Shown here in pieces: positions 21,049 through 32,186 of a DNA stretch of 64,000 nt (positions are counted from its first letter, which is position 1; each line of letters starts with the position of its first letter). Position numbers and translations under genes: made by a program. Source of the stretch: Fallopia convolvulus (taxonomy: Eukaryota; Streptophyta; Magnoliopsida; Caryophyllales; Polygonaceae); the NCBI GenBank assembly GCA_964016875.1, contig OZ024724.1:17030501-17094500 (forward strand), in the 5' to 3' direction. The notes under the pieces were generated by a model. That model was not told the origin of the DNA, did not search any database, and worked only from the letters and a program-made list of their open reading frames with translations.

Positions 21049-21259
21049 CTTTTTTTTCGTTTTTTAATCGTTGGATCGGATTTTCAAGTCGTTCTTTTTT
21101 TGCTCGCGTCTATCGAATGGAATGCGTAGGCCTCGAGAAGATCTTTGTTTCGATATATTATACAGGCGAATCCGAGACCCGGGCAAAGAGTTATGGCGGT
21201 TTGAAAATCCGGGTTCGGTGCAAGGTCGATGTAAGTAAGAAATGTTGGCAAGAATGGAC

Positions 21260-21379
21260 GGTTGCGATTATACCAGCACTAATGCACCGGATCCCATCAG
21301 AACTCCGAAGTTAAGCGTGCTTGGGTGAGAGTAGTACTAGGATGGGTGACCTCCTGGGAAGTCCTCGTGTTGCACCCCT
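21260..21379 (+). rRNA. 5S rRNA: 5S rRNA gene, copy 65
   Basis: G3T, C10T, C67T. The 7,204-bp duplication starts after its position 75. Confidence 0.92.
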
Positions 21380-21590
21380 CTTTTTTTCGTTTTTTTAATC
21401 GTTGGATCGGATTTTCAAGTCGTTCTTTTTTTGCTCGCGTCTATCGAACGGAATGCGTAGGCCTCGAGAAGATCTTTGTTTCGATATATTATACGGGCGA
21501 ATCCGAGACCCGGGCAAAGAGTTATAGCGATTTGAAAATCCGGGTTCGGTGAAAGGTTTATGTAAGTAAGAAATGTTGGCAAGAATGGAC

Positions 21591-21710
21591 GGGTGCGATC
21601 ATACCAACACTAATCCACCGGATCCCATCAGAACTCCTAAGTTAAGCGTGCTTGGGCGAGAATATTACTAGGATGGGTGACCTCCTGGGAAGTCCTCGTG
21701 TTGCACCCCT
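21591..21710 (+). rRNA. 5S rRNA: 5S rRNA gene, copy 66
   Basis: Five-change allele as copy 1, with upstream TTTATG. T7 followed by CATTTCTTT. Confidence 0.93.
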
Positions 21711-21921
21711 CTTTTTTTCATTTCTTTAATCGTTGGATCGGATTTTCAAGTCGTTCTTTTTTTGCTCGCGTCTATCGAACGGAATGCGTAGGCCTCCAGT
21801 AGATCTTTGTTTCGATATATTATACGGGCGAATCCCAGACCTAGGCAAAGAGTTATGGCGGTTTGAAAATCCGGGTTCGGTGAAAGGTCGATGTAAGTAA
21901 GAAATGTTGGCAAGAATGGAC

Positions 21922-22041
21922 GGGTGCGATCATACCAGCACTAATGCACCGGATCCCATCAGAACTCCGAAGTTAAGCGTGCTTGGGCGAGAGTAGTACT
22001 AGGATGGGTGACCTCCTGGGAAGTCCTCGTGTTGCACCCCT
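21922..22041 (+). rRNA. 5S rRNA: 5S rRNA gene, copy 67 (consensus)
   Basis: No substitution; T7 terminator. Confidence 0.97.
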
Positions 22042-22252
22042 CTTTTTTTCGTTTCTTTAATCGTTGGATCGGATTTTCAAGTCGTTCTTTTTTTGCTCGC
22101 GTCTATCGAATGGAATGCGTAGGCCTCGCGAAGATCTTTGTTTCGATAAATTATACGGGCGAATCCGAGACCCGGGCAAAGAGTTATGGCGGTTTGAAAA
22201 TCCGGGTTCGGTGAAAGGTCGATGTAAGTAAGAAATGTTGGCAAGAATGGAC

Positions 22253-22372
22253 GGGTGCGATCATACCAGCACTAATGCACCGGATCCCATCAGAACTCCG
22301 AAGTTAAGCGTGCTTGGGCGAGAGTAGTACTAGGATGGGTGACCTCCTGGGAAGTCCTCGTGTTACACCCCT
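22253..22372 (+). rRNA. 5S rRNA: 5S rRNA gene, copy 68
   Basis: G113A only. Confidence 0.94.
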
Positions 22373-22583
22373 CTTTTTTTTCGTTTTTTAATCGTTGGAT
22401 CGGATTTTAAAGTCGTTCTTTTTTTGCTCGCGTCTATCGAATGGAATGCGTAGGCCTCGAGAAGATCTTTGTTTCGATATATTATACAGGCGAATCCGAC
22501 ACCCGGGCAAAGAGTTATGGCGGTTTGAAAATCCGGGTTCGGTGCAAGGTCGATGTAAGTAAGAAATGTTGGCAAGAATGGAC

Positions 22584-22703
22584 GGTTGCGATCATACCAG
22601 CACTAATGCACCGGATCCCATCAGAACTCCGAAGTTAAGCGTGCTTGGGTGAGAGTAGTACTAGGATGGGTGACCTCCTGGGAAGTCCTCGTGTTGCACC
22701 CCT
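22584..22703 (+). rRNA. 5S rRNA: 5S rRNA gene, copy 69
   Basis: G3T, C67T. Confidence 0.93.
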
Positions 22704-22914
22704 CTTTTTTTCGTTTTTTTAATCGTTGGATCGGATTTTCAAGTCGTTCTTTTTTTGCTCGCATCTATCGAACGGAATGCGTAGGCCTCGAGAAGGTCTT
22801 TGTTTCGATATATTATACGGGCGAATCCGAGACCCGGGCCAAGAGTTATAGCGATTTGAAAATCCGGGTTCGGTGAAAGGTTTATGTAAGTAAGAAATGT
22901 TGGCAAGAATGGAC

Positions 22915-23034
22915 GGGTGCGATCATACCAACACTAATCCACCGGATCCCATCAGAACTCCTAAGTTAAGCATGCTTGGGCGAGAATATTACTAGGATGG
23001 GTGACCTCCTGGGAAGTCCTCGTGTTGCACCCCT
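22915..23034 (+). rRNA. 5S rRNA: 5S rRNA gene, copy 70
   Basis: Five-change allele plus G58A (box A; also breaks the C20 pair). Upstream TTTATG. Next gene at 330 bp. Confidence 0.91.
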
Positions 23035-23244
23035 CTTTTTTTCGTTTCTTTAATCGTTGGATCGGATTTTGAAGTCGTTCTTTTGTTGCTCGCGTCTATC
23101 GAATGGAATGCGTAGGCCTAGAGAAGATCTTTGTTTCGATATATTATACGGGCGAATCCGAGACCCGAGCAAAGAGTTATGGCGATTTTAAATCCGGGTT
23201 CGGTGAAAGGTCGATGTAAGTAAGAAATGTTGGCAAGAATGGAC

Positions 23245-23364
23245 GGGTGCGATCATACCAGCACTAATGCACCGGATCCCATTAGAACTCCGAAGTTAAG
23301 CGTGCTTGGGCGAGAGTAGTACTAGGATGGGTGACCTCCTGGGAAGTCCTCGTGTTGCACCCCT
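23245..23364 (+). rRNA. 5S rRNA: 5S rRNA gene, copy 71
   Basis: C39T only. Terminator split as TGTTTTT. Confidence 0.94.
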
Positions 23365-23575
23365 CTGTTTTTCGTTTTTTTAATCGTTGGATCAAATTTT
23401 CAAGTCGTTCTTTTTTTGCTCGCGTCTATCGAACGGAATGCGTAGGCCTCGAGAAGATCTTTGCTTCGATATATTATAAGGGCGAATCCGAGACCCGGGC
23501 AAAGAGTTATGGCGGTTTGAAACTCTGGGTTCGGTGAAAGGTCGATGTAAGTAAGAAATGATGGCAAGAATGGAC

Positions 23576-23657
23576 GGGTGCGATCATACCAGCACTAATG
23601 CACCGGATCCCATAAGAACTCCGAAGTTAAGCGTGGAAGTCCTCGTGTTGCACCCCT
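23576..23657 (+). pseudogene. 5S rRNA: 5S rRNA pseudogene, copy 72 (38-bp internal deletion)
   Basis: Only 82 bp: positions 61-98 are missing, so GCGTG joins directly to GAAGTCC. This removes the end of box A, the intermediate element, all of box C, and the 3' side of helix II, so TFIIIA binding and folding are lost. Also C39A, and -15A upstream. Terminator T7 is followed by CATTTTTT. Next gene at 292 bp. The join shows one shared G. Confidence 0.95.
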
Positions 23658-23867
23658 CTTTTTTTCATTTTTTAATCGTTGGATCGGATTTTCAAGTCGT
23701 TCTTTTTTTGCTTGCGTTTATCGAACGGAATGCGTAGGCCTCGAGAATGTCTTTGTTTCGATATATTATACGGGCGAATCCGAGACCCGGGCAAAGAGTT
23801 ATAGCGATTTGAAAATCCGGGTTCGGTGAAAGGTTTATGTAAGTAAGAAATGTTGGCAAGAATGGAC

Positions 23868-23987
23868 GGGTGCGATCATACCAGCACTAATGCACCGGAT
23901 CCCATTAGAACTCCGAAGTTAAGATTGCTTGGGCGAGAGTAGTACTAGGATGGGTGACCTCCTGGGAAGTCCTCGTGTTGCACCCCT
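23868..23987 (+). rRNA. 5S rRNA: 5S rRNA gene, copy 73
   Basis: C39T, C57A, G58T (box A reads AAGATTGC). Upstream TTTATG. Terminator TGTTTTT. Confidence 0.91.
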
Positions 23988-24198
23988 CTGTTTTTCGTTT
24001 TTTTAATCGTTGGATCAAATTTTCAAGTCGTTCTTTTTTTGCTCGCGTCTATCGAATGGTATGCGTAGGCCTCGAGAAGATCTTTGTTTCGATATATTAT
24101 ACGGGCGAATCCGAGACCCGGGCAAAGAGTTATGGCAGTTTGAAAATCCGGGTTTGGTGAAAGGTCGATGTAAGTAAGAAATGTTGGCAAGAATGGAC

Positions 24199-24318
24199 GG
24201 GTACGATCATACCAGCACTAATGCACCGGATCCCATCAGAACTCCGAAGTTAAGCGTGCTTGGGCGAAAGTATTACTAGGATGGGTGACCTCCAGGGAAG
24301 TCCTCGTGTTGCACCCCT
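24199..24318 (+). rRNA. 5S rRNA: 5S rRNA gene, copy 74
   Basis: G5A, G70A, G75T, T96A. G5A breaks helix I; T96A is in box C. Next gene at 332 bp. Confidence 0.91.
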
Positions 24319-24530
24319 CTTTTTTTTCGTTTTTTTAATAGTTGGATCAGATTTTCAAATCGTTCTTTTTTTGCTCGCGTCTATCGAATGGAATGCGTAG
24401 GCCTCGAGAAGATCTTTGTTTCGATAAATTATACGGGCGAATCCGAGCCTCGGGCAAAGAGGTATGGCGGTTTGAAAATCCGGGTTCGGTGAAAGGTCGA
24501 TGTAAGTAAGAAATGTTCGCAAGAATGGAC

Positions 24531-24650
24531 GGGTGCGATCATACCAGCACTAATGCACGGGATCACATCAGAACTCCGAAGTTAAGCGTGCTTGGGCGAG
24601 AGTAGTACTAGGATGGGTGACCTCCTGGGAAGTACTCGTGTTGCACCCCT
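24531..24650 (+). rRNA. 5S rRNA: 5S rRNA gene, copy 75
   Basis: C29G, C35A, C104A. Upstream -13C. Next gene at 332 bp. Confidence 0.92.
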
Positions 24651-24862
24651 CTTTTTTTTCGTTTTTTTAATAGTTGGATCAGTTTTTCAAATCGTTCTTT
24701 TTTTGCTCGCGTCTATCGAATGGAATGCGTAGGCCTCGCGAAGATCTTTGTTTCGATATATTATACGGGCGAATCCGAGACCTGGACAAAGAGTTATGGC
24801 GGTTTGAAAATCCGAGTTCGGTGAAAGGTCGATGTAAGTAAGAAATGTTGGCAAGAATGGAC

Positions 24863-24982
24863 GGGTGCGATCATACCAGCACTAATGCACCGGATCCCAT
24901 AAGAACTCCGAAGTTAAGCGTGCTTGGGCGAGAGTAGTACTAGAATGGGTGACCTCCTGGGAAGTCCTCGTGTTGCACCCCT
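24863..24982 (+). rRNA. 5S rRNA: 5S rRNA gene, copy 76
   Basis: C39A, G82A (box C reads AGAATGGG). Spacer after it has a 1-bp net loss at AAAATAGGG. Next gene at 330 bp. Confidence 0.92.
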
Positions 24983-25192
24983 CTTTTTTTTCGTTTTTTA
25001 ATCGTTGGATCGGATTTTCAAGTCGTTCTTTTTTTGCTCGCGTCTATCGAATGGAATGCGTAGGCCTCGGGAAGATCTTTGTTTCGATATATTATACGGG
25101 CGAATCCGAGACCCGGGCAAAGAGTTATGGCGGTTTGAAAATAGGGTTCGGTGCAAGGTCGATGTAAGTAAGAAATGTTGGCAAGAATGGAC

Positions 25193-25312
25193 GGTTGCGA
25201 TCATACCAGCACTAATGCACCGGATCCCATCAGAACTCCGAAGTTAAGCGTGCTTGGGTGAGAGTAGTACTTGGATGGGTGACCTCCTGGGAAGTCCTCG
25301 TGTTGCACCCCT
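25193..25312 (+). rRNA. 5S rRNA: 5S rRNA gene, copy 77
   Basis: G3T, C67T, A80T (first base of box C). Confidence 0.92.
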
Positions 25313-25523
25313 CTTTTTTTCGTTTTTTTAATCGTTGGATCGGATTTTCAAGTCGTTCTTTTTTTGCTCGCGTCTATCGAATGGAATGCGTAGGCCTCGA
25401 GAAGATCTTTGTTTGGATATATTATACAGGTGAATCCGAGACCCGGGCAAAGAGTTATAGCGATTTGAAAATCCGGGTTCGGTGAAAGGTCGATGTAAGT
25501 AAGAAATGTTGGCAAGAATGGAC

Positions 25524-25643
25524 GGGTGCGATCATACCAACACTAATCCACCGGATCCCATCAGAACTCCGAAGTTAAGCGTGCTTGGGCGAGAGGATTA
25601 CTAGGATGGGTGACCTCCTGGGAAGTCCTCGTGTTGCACCCCT
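25524..25643 (+). rRNA. 5S rRNA: 5S rRNA gene, copy 78
   Basis: G17A, G25C, T73G, G75T. Spacer has TTGGAATGG and TTTCTATAAATT variants. Confidence 0.93.
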
Positions 25644-25854
25644 CTTTTTTTCGTTTCTTTAATCGTTGGAATGGATTTTCAAGTCGTTCTTTTTTTGCTC
25701 GCGTCTATCGAATGGAATGCGTAGGCCTCGAGAAGATCTTTGTTTCTATAAATTATACGGGCGAATCCGAGCCTCGGGCAAAGAGGTATGGCGGTTTGAA
25801 AATCCGGGTTCGGTGAAAGGTCGATGTAAGTAAGAAATGTTGGCAAGAATGGAC

Positions 25855-25936
25855 GGGTGCGATCATACCAGCACTAATGCACGGGATCACATCATAACTC
25901 CGAAGTTAAGCGTGGAAGTCCTCGTGTTGCACCCCT
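25855..25936 (+). pseudogene. 5S rRNA: 5S rRNA pseudogene, copy 79 (38-bp internal deletion)
   Basis: Same 61-98 deletion as copy 72 but in another background: C29G, C35A, G41T, and a different spacer after it. The 5' half matches copies 119, 143, 180 and 186, which are full length. Lacks the intermediate element and box C; not expected to be transcribed from its own promoter. Next gene at 292 bp. Confidence 0.95.
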
Positions 25937-26146
25937 CTTTTTTTCGTTTTTTTAATCGTTGGATCGAATTTTCAAGTCGTTCTTTTTTTGCTCGCGTCTA
26001 TCGAACGGAATGCGTAGGCCTCGAGAAGATCTTTGCTTCGATATATTATAAGGGCGAATCCGAGACCCGGGCAAAGAGTTATGGCGATTTTAAATCCGGG
26101 TTCGGTGAAAGGTCGATGTAAGTAAGAAATGTTGGCAAGAATGGAC

Positions 26147-26266
26147 GGGTGCGATCATACCAGCACTAATGCACCGGATCCCATTAGAACTCCGAAGTTA
26201 AGATTGCTTGGGCGAGAGTATTACTAGGATGGGTGACCTCCTGGGAAGTCTTCGTGTTGCACCACT
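26147..26266 (+). rRNA. 5S rRNA: 5S rRNA gene, copy 80
   Basis: C39T, C57A, G58T, G75T, C105T, C118A: six changes touching box A, helix II and helix I. Confidence 0.89.
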
Positions 26267-26477
26267 ATTTTTTTCGTTTTTTTAATCGTTGGATCAAATT
26301 TTCAAGTCGTTCTTTTTTTGCTCGCGTCTATCGAATGGAATGCGTAGGCCTCGAGAAGATCTTTGTTTCGATAAATTATACGGGCGAATCCGAGACCCGG
26401 GCAAAGAGTTATGGCGGTTTGAAAATCCGGGTTCGGTGAAAGGTCGATGTAAGTAAGAAATGTTGGCAAGAACGGAC

Positions 26478-26597
26478 GGGTGCGATCATACCAGCACTAA
26501 TGCACCGGATCCCATCAGAACTCAGAAGTTAAGCGTGCTTGGGCGAGAGTAGTACTAGGATGGGTGACCTCCTGGGAAGTCCTCGTGTTACACCCCT
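26478..26597 (+). rRNA. 5S rRNA: 5S rRNA gene, copy 81
   Basis: C47A, G113A. Upstream -5C. Spacer T-run broken as CTTTCTTTGC. Confidence 0.92.
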
Positions 26598-26808
26598 CTT
26601 TTTTTCGTTTTTTTAATCGTTGGATCGGATTTTCAAGTCGTTCTTTCTTTGCTCGCGTCTATCGAACGGAATGCGTAGGCCTCGAGAAGATCTTTGTTTC
26701 GATATATTATACGGGCGAATCCGAGACCCGGGCAAAGAGTTATGGCGGTTTGAAAATCCGGGTTCGGTGAAAGGTCGATGTAAGTAAGAAATGTTGGCAA
26801 GAATGGAC

Positions 26809-26928
26809 GGGTGCGATCATACCAGCACTAATGCACCGGATCCCATCAGAACTCCGAAGTTAAGCGTGCTTGGGCGAAGGTATTACTAGGATGGGTGACC
26901 TCCTAGGAAGTCCTAGTGTTGCACCCCT
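26809..26928 (+). rRNA. 5S rRNA: 5S rRNA gene, copy 82
   Basis: G70A, A71G, G75T, G97A, C107A. Terminator T8 then GTTTTCTT. Confidence 0.92.
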
Positions 26929-27139
26929 CTTTTTTTTGTTTTCTTAATCGTTGGATCGGATTTTGAAGTCGTTCTTTTTTTGCTCGCGTCTATCGAATGG
27001 AATGCGTAGGCCTCGAGAAGATCTTTGTTTCGATATATTATTCGGGCGAATCCGAGACCCGCGCAAAGAGTTATGGCGGTTTGAAAATTCGGGTTCGGTG
27101 AAAGGTCGATGTAAGTAAGAAATGTTGGCAAGAATGGAC

Positions 27140-27259
27140 GGTTGCGATCATACCAGCACTAATGCACCGGATCCCATCAGAACTCCGAAGTTAAGCGTGC
27201 TTGGGTGAGAGTAGTACTAGGATGGGTGACCTCCTGGGAAGTCCTCGTGTTGCACCCCT
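27140..27259 (+). rRNA. 5S rRNA: 5S rRNA gene, copy 83
   Basis: G3T, C67T. Confidence 0.93.
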
Positions 27260-27470
27260 CTTTTTTTCGTTTTTTTAATCGTTGGATCAAATTTTCAAGT
27301 CGTTCTTTTTTTGCTCCCGTCTATCGAATGGAATGCGTAGGCCTCGCGAAGATCTTTGTTTCGATATATTATACGGGCGAATCCGAGACCTGGACAAAGA
27401 GTTATGGCGGTTTGAAAATCCGAGTTCGGTGAAAGGTCGATGTAAGTAAGAAATGTTGGCAAGAATGCAC

Positions 27471-27590
27471 GGGTGCGATCATACCAGCACTAATGCACCG
27501 GATCCCATAAGAACTCCGAAGTTAAGCGTGCTTGGGCGAGAGTAGTACTAGAATGGGTGACCTCCTGGGAAGTCCTCGTGTTGCACCCCT
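27471..27590 (+). rRNA. 5S rRNA: 5S rRNA gene, copy 84
   Basis: C39A, G82A. Upstream -3C. The spacer before it has CCTGGACAA and CCGAGTTCGG, weakening the inverted repeat. Confidence 0.92.
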
Positions 27591-27801
27591 CTTTTTTTTC
27601 GTTTTTTAATCGTTGAATCGGATTTTCAAGTCGCTCTTTTTTTGCTCGCGTCTATCGAATGGAATGCGTAGGCCTCGAGAAGATCTTTGTTTCGATATAT
27701 TATACAGGCGAATCCGAGACCCGGGCAAAGAGTTATGGCGGTCTGAAAATCCGGGTTCGTTGCAAGGTCGATGTAAGTAAGAAATGTTGGCAAGAATGGA
27801 C

Positions 27802-27921
27802 GGGTGCGATCATACCAGCACTAATGCACCGGATCCCATCAGAACTCCGAAGTTAAGCGTGCTTGGGCGAGAGTAGTACTAGAATGGGTGACCTCCTGGG
27901 AAGTCCTCGTGTTGCACCCCT
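27802..27921 (+). rRNA. 5S rRNA: 5S rRNA gene, copy 85
   Basis: G82A only (box C). The spacer before it reads GGTTCGTTGC. Confidence 0.94.
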
Positions 27922-28132
27922 CTTTTTTTTCGTTTTTTAATCGTTGAATCGGATTTTCAAGTCGCTCTTTTTTTGCTCGCGTCTATCGAATGGAATGCGT
28001 AGGCCTCGAGAAGATCTTTGTTTCGATATATTATACAGGCGAATCCGAGACCCGGGCAAAGAGTTATGGCGGTCTGAAAATCCGGGTTCGGTGCAAGGTC
28101 GATGTAAGTAAGAAATGTTGGCAAGAATGGAC

Positions 28133-28252
28133 GGTTGCCATCATACCAGCACTAATGCACCGGATCCCATCAGAACTCCGAAGTTAAGCGTGCTTGGGTG
28201 AGAGTAGTACTAGGATGGGTGACCTCCTGGGAAGTCCTCGTGTTGCACCCCT
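28133..28252 (+). rRNA. 5S rRNA: 5S rRNA gene, copy 86
   Basis: G3T, G7C, C67T. Two helix I positions changed. Confidence 0.92.
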
Positions 28253-28463
28253 CTTTTTTTCGTTTTTTTAATCGTTGGATCAAATTTTCAAGTCGTTCTT
28301 TTTTTGCTCGCGTCTATCGAATGGAATGCGTAGGCCTCGAGAAGATCTTTGTTTCGATATATTATACGGGCGAATCCGAGACCCGGGCAAAGAGTTATGG
28401 CGGTTTGAAAATCCGGGTTTTGTGAAAGGTCGATGTAAGTAAGAAATGTTGGCAAGAATGGAC

Positions 28464-28583
28464 GGGTGCGATCATACCAGCACTAATGCACCGGATCCCA
28501 TCAGAACTCCGAAGTTAAGCGTGCTTGGGCGAGAGTATTACTAGGATGGGTGACCTCCTGGGAAGTCCTCGTGTTGCACCCCT
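28464..28583 (+). rRNA. 5S rRNA: 5S rRNA gene, copy 87
   Basis: G75T only. Contains the join between the two 7,204-bp copies (after position 75). The spacer before it has GGTTTTGTG. Confidence 0.94.
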
Positions 28584-28794
28584 CTTTTTTTCGTTTTTTT
28601 AATCGTTGGATCGGATTTTCAAGTCGTTCTTTTTTTGCTCGCGTCTATCGAACGGAATGCGTAGGCCTCGAGAAGATCTTTGTTTCGATATATTATACGG
28701 GCGAATCCGAGACCCGGGCAAAGAGTTATAGCGATTTGAAAATCCGGGTTCGGTGAAAGGTTTATGTAAGTAAGAAATGTTGGCAAGAATGGAC

Positions 28795-28914
28795 GGGTGC
28801 GATCATACCAACACTAATCCACCGGATCCCATCAGAACTCCTAAGTTAAGCGTGCTTGGGCGAGAATATTACTAGGATGGGTGACCTCCTGGGAAGTCCT
28901 CGTGTTGCACCCCT
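28795..28914 (+). rRNA. 5S rRNA: 5S rRNA gene, copy 88
   Basis: Five-change allele as copy 1, with upstream TTTATG. Confidence 0.93.
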
Positions 28915-29125
28915 CTTTTTTTCATTTCTTTAATCGTTGGATCGGATTTTCAAGTCGTTCTTTTTTTGCTCGCGTCTATCGAACGGAATGCGTAGGCCTC
29001 CAGTAGATCTTTGTTTCGATATATTATACGGGCGAATCCCAGACCTAGGCAAAGAGTTATGGCGGTTTGAAAATCCGGGTTCGGTGAAAGGTCGATGTAA
29101 GTAAGAAATGTTGGCAAGAATGGAC

Positions 29126-29245
29126 GGGTGCGATCATACCAGCACTAATGCACCGGATCCCATCAGAACTCCGAAGTTAAGCGTGCTTGGGCGAGAGTAG
29201 TACTAGGATGGGTGACCTCCTGGGAAGTCCTCGTGTTGCACCCCT
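29126..29245 (+). rRNA. 5S rRNA: 5S rRNA gene, copy 89 (consensus)
   Basis: No substitution; T7 terminator. Confidence 0.97.
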
Positions 29246-29456
29246 CTTTTTTTCGTTTCTTTAATCGTTGGATCGGATTTTCAAGTCGTTCTTTTTTTGC
29301 TCGCGTCTATCGAATGGAATGCGTAGGCCTCGCGAAGATCTTTGTTTCGATAAATTATACGGGCGAATCCGAGACCCGGGCAAAGAGTTATGGCGGTTTG
29401 AAAATCCGGGTTCGGTGAAAGGTCGATGTAAGTAAGAAATGTTGGCAAGAATGGAC

Positions 29457-29576
29457 GGGTGCGATCATACCAGCACTAATGCACCGGATCCCATCAGAAC
29501 TCCGAAGTTAAGCGTGCTTGGGCGAGAGTAGTACTAGGATGGGTGACCTCCTGGGAAGTCCTCGTGTTACACCCCT
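29457..29576 (+). rRNA. 5S rRNA: 5S rRNA gene, copy 90
   Basis: G113A only. Confidence 0.94.
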
Positions 29577-29787
29577 CTTTTTTTTCGTTTTTTAATCGTT
29601 GGATCGGATTTTAAAGTCGTTCTTTTTTTGCTCGCGTCTATCGAATGGAATGCGTAGGCCTCGAGAAGATCTTTGTTTCGATATATTATACAGGCGAATC
29701 CGACACCCGGGCAAAGAGTTATGGCGGTTTGAAAATCCGGGTTCGGTGCAAGGTCGATGTAAGTAAGAAATGTTGGCAAGAATGGAC

Positions 29788-29907
29788 GGTTGCGATCATA
29801 CCAGCACTAATGCACCGGATCCCATCAGAACTCCGAAGTTAAGCGTGCTTGGGTGAGAGTAGTACTAGGATGGGTGACCTCCTGGGAAGTCCTCGTGTTG
29901 CACCCCT
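29788..29907 (+). rRNA. 5S rRNA: 5S rRNA gene, copy 91
   Basis: G3T, C67T. Confidence 0.93.
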
Positions 29908-30118
29908 CTTTTTTTCGTTTTTTTAATCGTTGGATCGGATTTTCAAGTCGTTCTTTTTTTGCTCGCATCTATCGAACGGAATGCGTAGGCCTCGAGAAGG
30001 TCTTTGTTTCGATATATTATACGGGCGAATCCGAGACCCGGGCCAAGAGTTATAGCGATTTGAAAATCCGGGTTCGGTGAAAGGTTTATGTAAGTAAGAA
30101 ATGTTGGCAAGAATGGAC

Positions 30119-30238
30119 GGGTGCGATCATACCAACACTAATCCACCGGATCCCATCAGAACTCCTAAGTTAAGCATGCTTGGGCGAGAATATTACTAGG
30201 ATGGGTGACCTCCTGGGAAGTCCTCGTGTTGCACCCCT
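30119..30238 (+). rRNA. 5S rRNA: 5S rRNA gene, copy 92
   Basis: Five-change allele plus G58A, as copy 70. Upstream TTTATG. Next gene at 330 bp. Confidence 0.91.
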
Positions 30239-30448
30239 CTTTTTTTCGTTTCTTTAATCGTTGGATCGGATTTTGAAGTCGTTCTTTTGTTGCTCGCGTC
30301 TATCGAATGGAATGCGTAGGCCTAGAGAAGATCTTTGTTTCGATATATTATACGGGCGAATCCGAGACCCGAGCAAAGAGTTATGGCGATTTTAAATCCG
30401 GGTTCGGTGAAAGGTCGATGTAAGTAAGAAATGTTGGCAAGAATGGAC

Positions 30449-30568
30449 GGGTGCGATCATACCAGCACTAATGCACCGGTTCCCATTAGAACTCCGAAGT
30501 TAAGCGTGCTTGGGCGAGAGTAGTACTAGGATGGGTGACCTCCTGGGAAGTCCTCGTGTTGCACCCCT
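30449..30568 (+). rRNA. 5S rRNA: 5S rRNA gene, copy 93
   Basis: A32T, C39T. A32T is the one change I noticed that separates the two 7,204-bp copies. Terminator TGTTTTT. Confidence 0.93.
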
Positions 30569-30779
30569 CTGTTTTTCGTTTTTTTAATCGTTGGATCAAA
30601 TTTTCAAGTCGTTCTTTTTTTGCTCGCGTCTATCGAACGGAATGCGTAGGCCTCGAGAAGATCTTTGCTTCGATATATTATAAGGGCGAATCCGAGACCC
30701 GGGCAAAGAGTTATGGCGGTTTGAAACTCTGGGTTCGGTGAAAGGTCGATGTAAGTAAGAAATGATGGCAAGAATGGAC

Positions 30780-30861
30780 GGGTGCGATCATACCAGCACT
30801 AATGCACCGGATCCCATAAGAACTCCGAAGTTAAGCGTGGAAGTCCTCGTGTTGCACCCCT
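30780..30861 (+). pseudogene. 5S rRNA: 5S rRNA pseudogene, copy 94 (38-bp internal deletion)
   Basis: Duplicate of copy 72 at +7,204: positions 61-98 missing, C39A, upstream -15A. No intermediate element or box C. Next gene at 292 bp. Confidence 0.95.
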
Positions 30862-31071
30862 CTTTTTTTCATTTTTTAATCGTTGGATCGGATTTTCAAG
30901 TCGTTCTTTTTTTGCTTGCGTTTATCGAACGGAATGCGTAGGCCTCGAGAATGTCTTTGTTTCGATATATTATACGGGCGAATCCGAGACCCGGGCAAAG
31001 AGTTATAGCGATTTGAAAATCCGGGTTCGGTGAAAGGTTTATGTAAGTAAGAAATGTTGGCAAGAATGGAC

Positions 31072-31191
31072 GGGTGCGATCATACCAGCACTAATGCACC
31101 GGATCCCATTAGAACTCCGAAGTTAAGATTGCTTGGGCGAGAGTAGTACTAGGATGGGTGACCTCCTGGGAAGTCCTCGTGTTGCACCCCT
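31072..31191 (+). rRNA. 5S rRNA: 5S rRNA gene, copy 95
   Basis: C39T, C57A, G58T. Upstream TTTATG. Terminator TGTTTTT. Confidence 0.91.
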
Positions 31192-31402
31192 CTGTTTTTC
31201 GTTTTTTTAATCGTTGGATCAAATTTTCAAGTCGTTCTTTTTTTGCTCGCGTCTATCGAATGGTATGCGTAGGCCTCGAGAAGATCTTTGTTTCGATATA
31301 TTATACGGGCGAATCCGAGACCCGGGCAAAGAGTTATGGCAGTTTGAAAATCCGGGTTTGGTGAAAGGTCGATGTAAGTAAGAAATGTTGGCAAGAATGG
31401 AC

Positions 31403-31522
31403 GGGTACGATCATACCAGCACTAATGCACCGGATCCCATCAGAACTCCGAAGTTAAGCGTGCTTGGGCGAAAGTATTACTAGGATGGGTGACCTCCAGG
31501 GAAGTCCTCGTGTTGCACCCCT
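31403..31522 (+). rRNA. 5S rRNA: 5S rRNA gene, copy 96
   Basis: G5A, G70A, G75T, T96A. Next gene at 332 bp. Confidence 0.91.
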
Positions 31523-31734
31523 CTTTTTTTTCGTTTTTTTAATAGTTGGATCAGATTTTCAAATCGTTCTTTTTTTGCTCGCGTCTATCGAATGGAATGC
31601 GTAGGCCTCGAGAAGATCTTTGTTTCGATAAATTATACGGGCGAATCCGAGCCTCGGGCAAAGAGGTATGGCGGTTTGAAAATCCGGGTTCGGTGAAAGG
31701 TCGATGTAAGTAAGAAATGTTCGCAAGAATGGAC

Positions 31735-31854
31735 GGGTGCGATCATACCAGCACTAATGCACGGGATCACATCAGAACTCCGAAGTTAAGCGTGCTTGGG
31801 CGAGAGTAGTACTAGGATGGGTGACCTCCTGGGAAGTACTCGTGTTGCACCCCT
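31735..31854 (+). rRNA. 5S rRNA: 5S rRNA gene, copy 97
   Basis: C29G, C35A, C104A. Upstream -13C. Next gene at 332 bp. Confidence 0.92.
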
Positions 31855-32066
31855 CTTTTTTTTCGTTTTTTTAATAGTTGGATCAGTTTTTCAAATCGTT
31901 CTTTTTTTGCTCGCGTCTATCGAATGGAATGCGTAGGCCTCGCGAAGATCTTTGTTTCGATATATTATACGGGCGAATCCGAGACCTGGACAAAGAGTTA
32001 TGGCGGTTTGAAAATCCGAGTTCGGTGAAAGGTCGATGTAAGTAAGAAATGTTGGCAAGAATGGAC

Positions 32067-32186
32067 GGGTGCGATCATACCAGCACTAATGCACCGGATC
32101 CCATAAGAACTCCGAAGTTAAGCGTGCTTGGGCGAGAGTAGTACTAGAATGGGTGACCTCCTGGGAAGTCCTCGTGTTGCACCCCT
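32067..32186 (+). rRNA. 5S rRNA: 5S rRNA gene, copy 98
   Basis: C39A, G82A. Next gene at 330 bp. Confidence 0.92.

Larger units (their letters stand above)
21335..28538 (+). repeat. 7,204-bp tandem duplication, left copy
   Basis: Genes and spacers from the 3' part of gene 65 to the 3' part of gene 87. Every allele recurs 7,204 bp to the right, including the two deleted genes and the odd T-runs. Confidence 0.93.
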
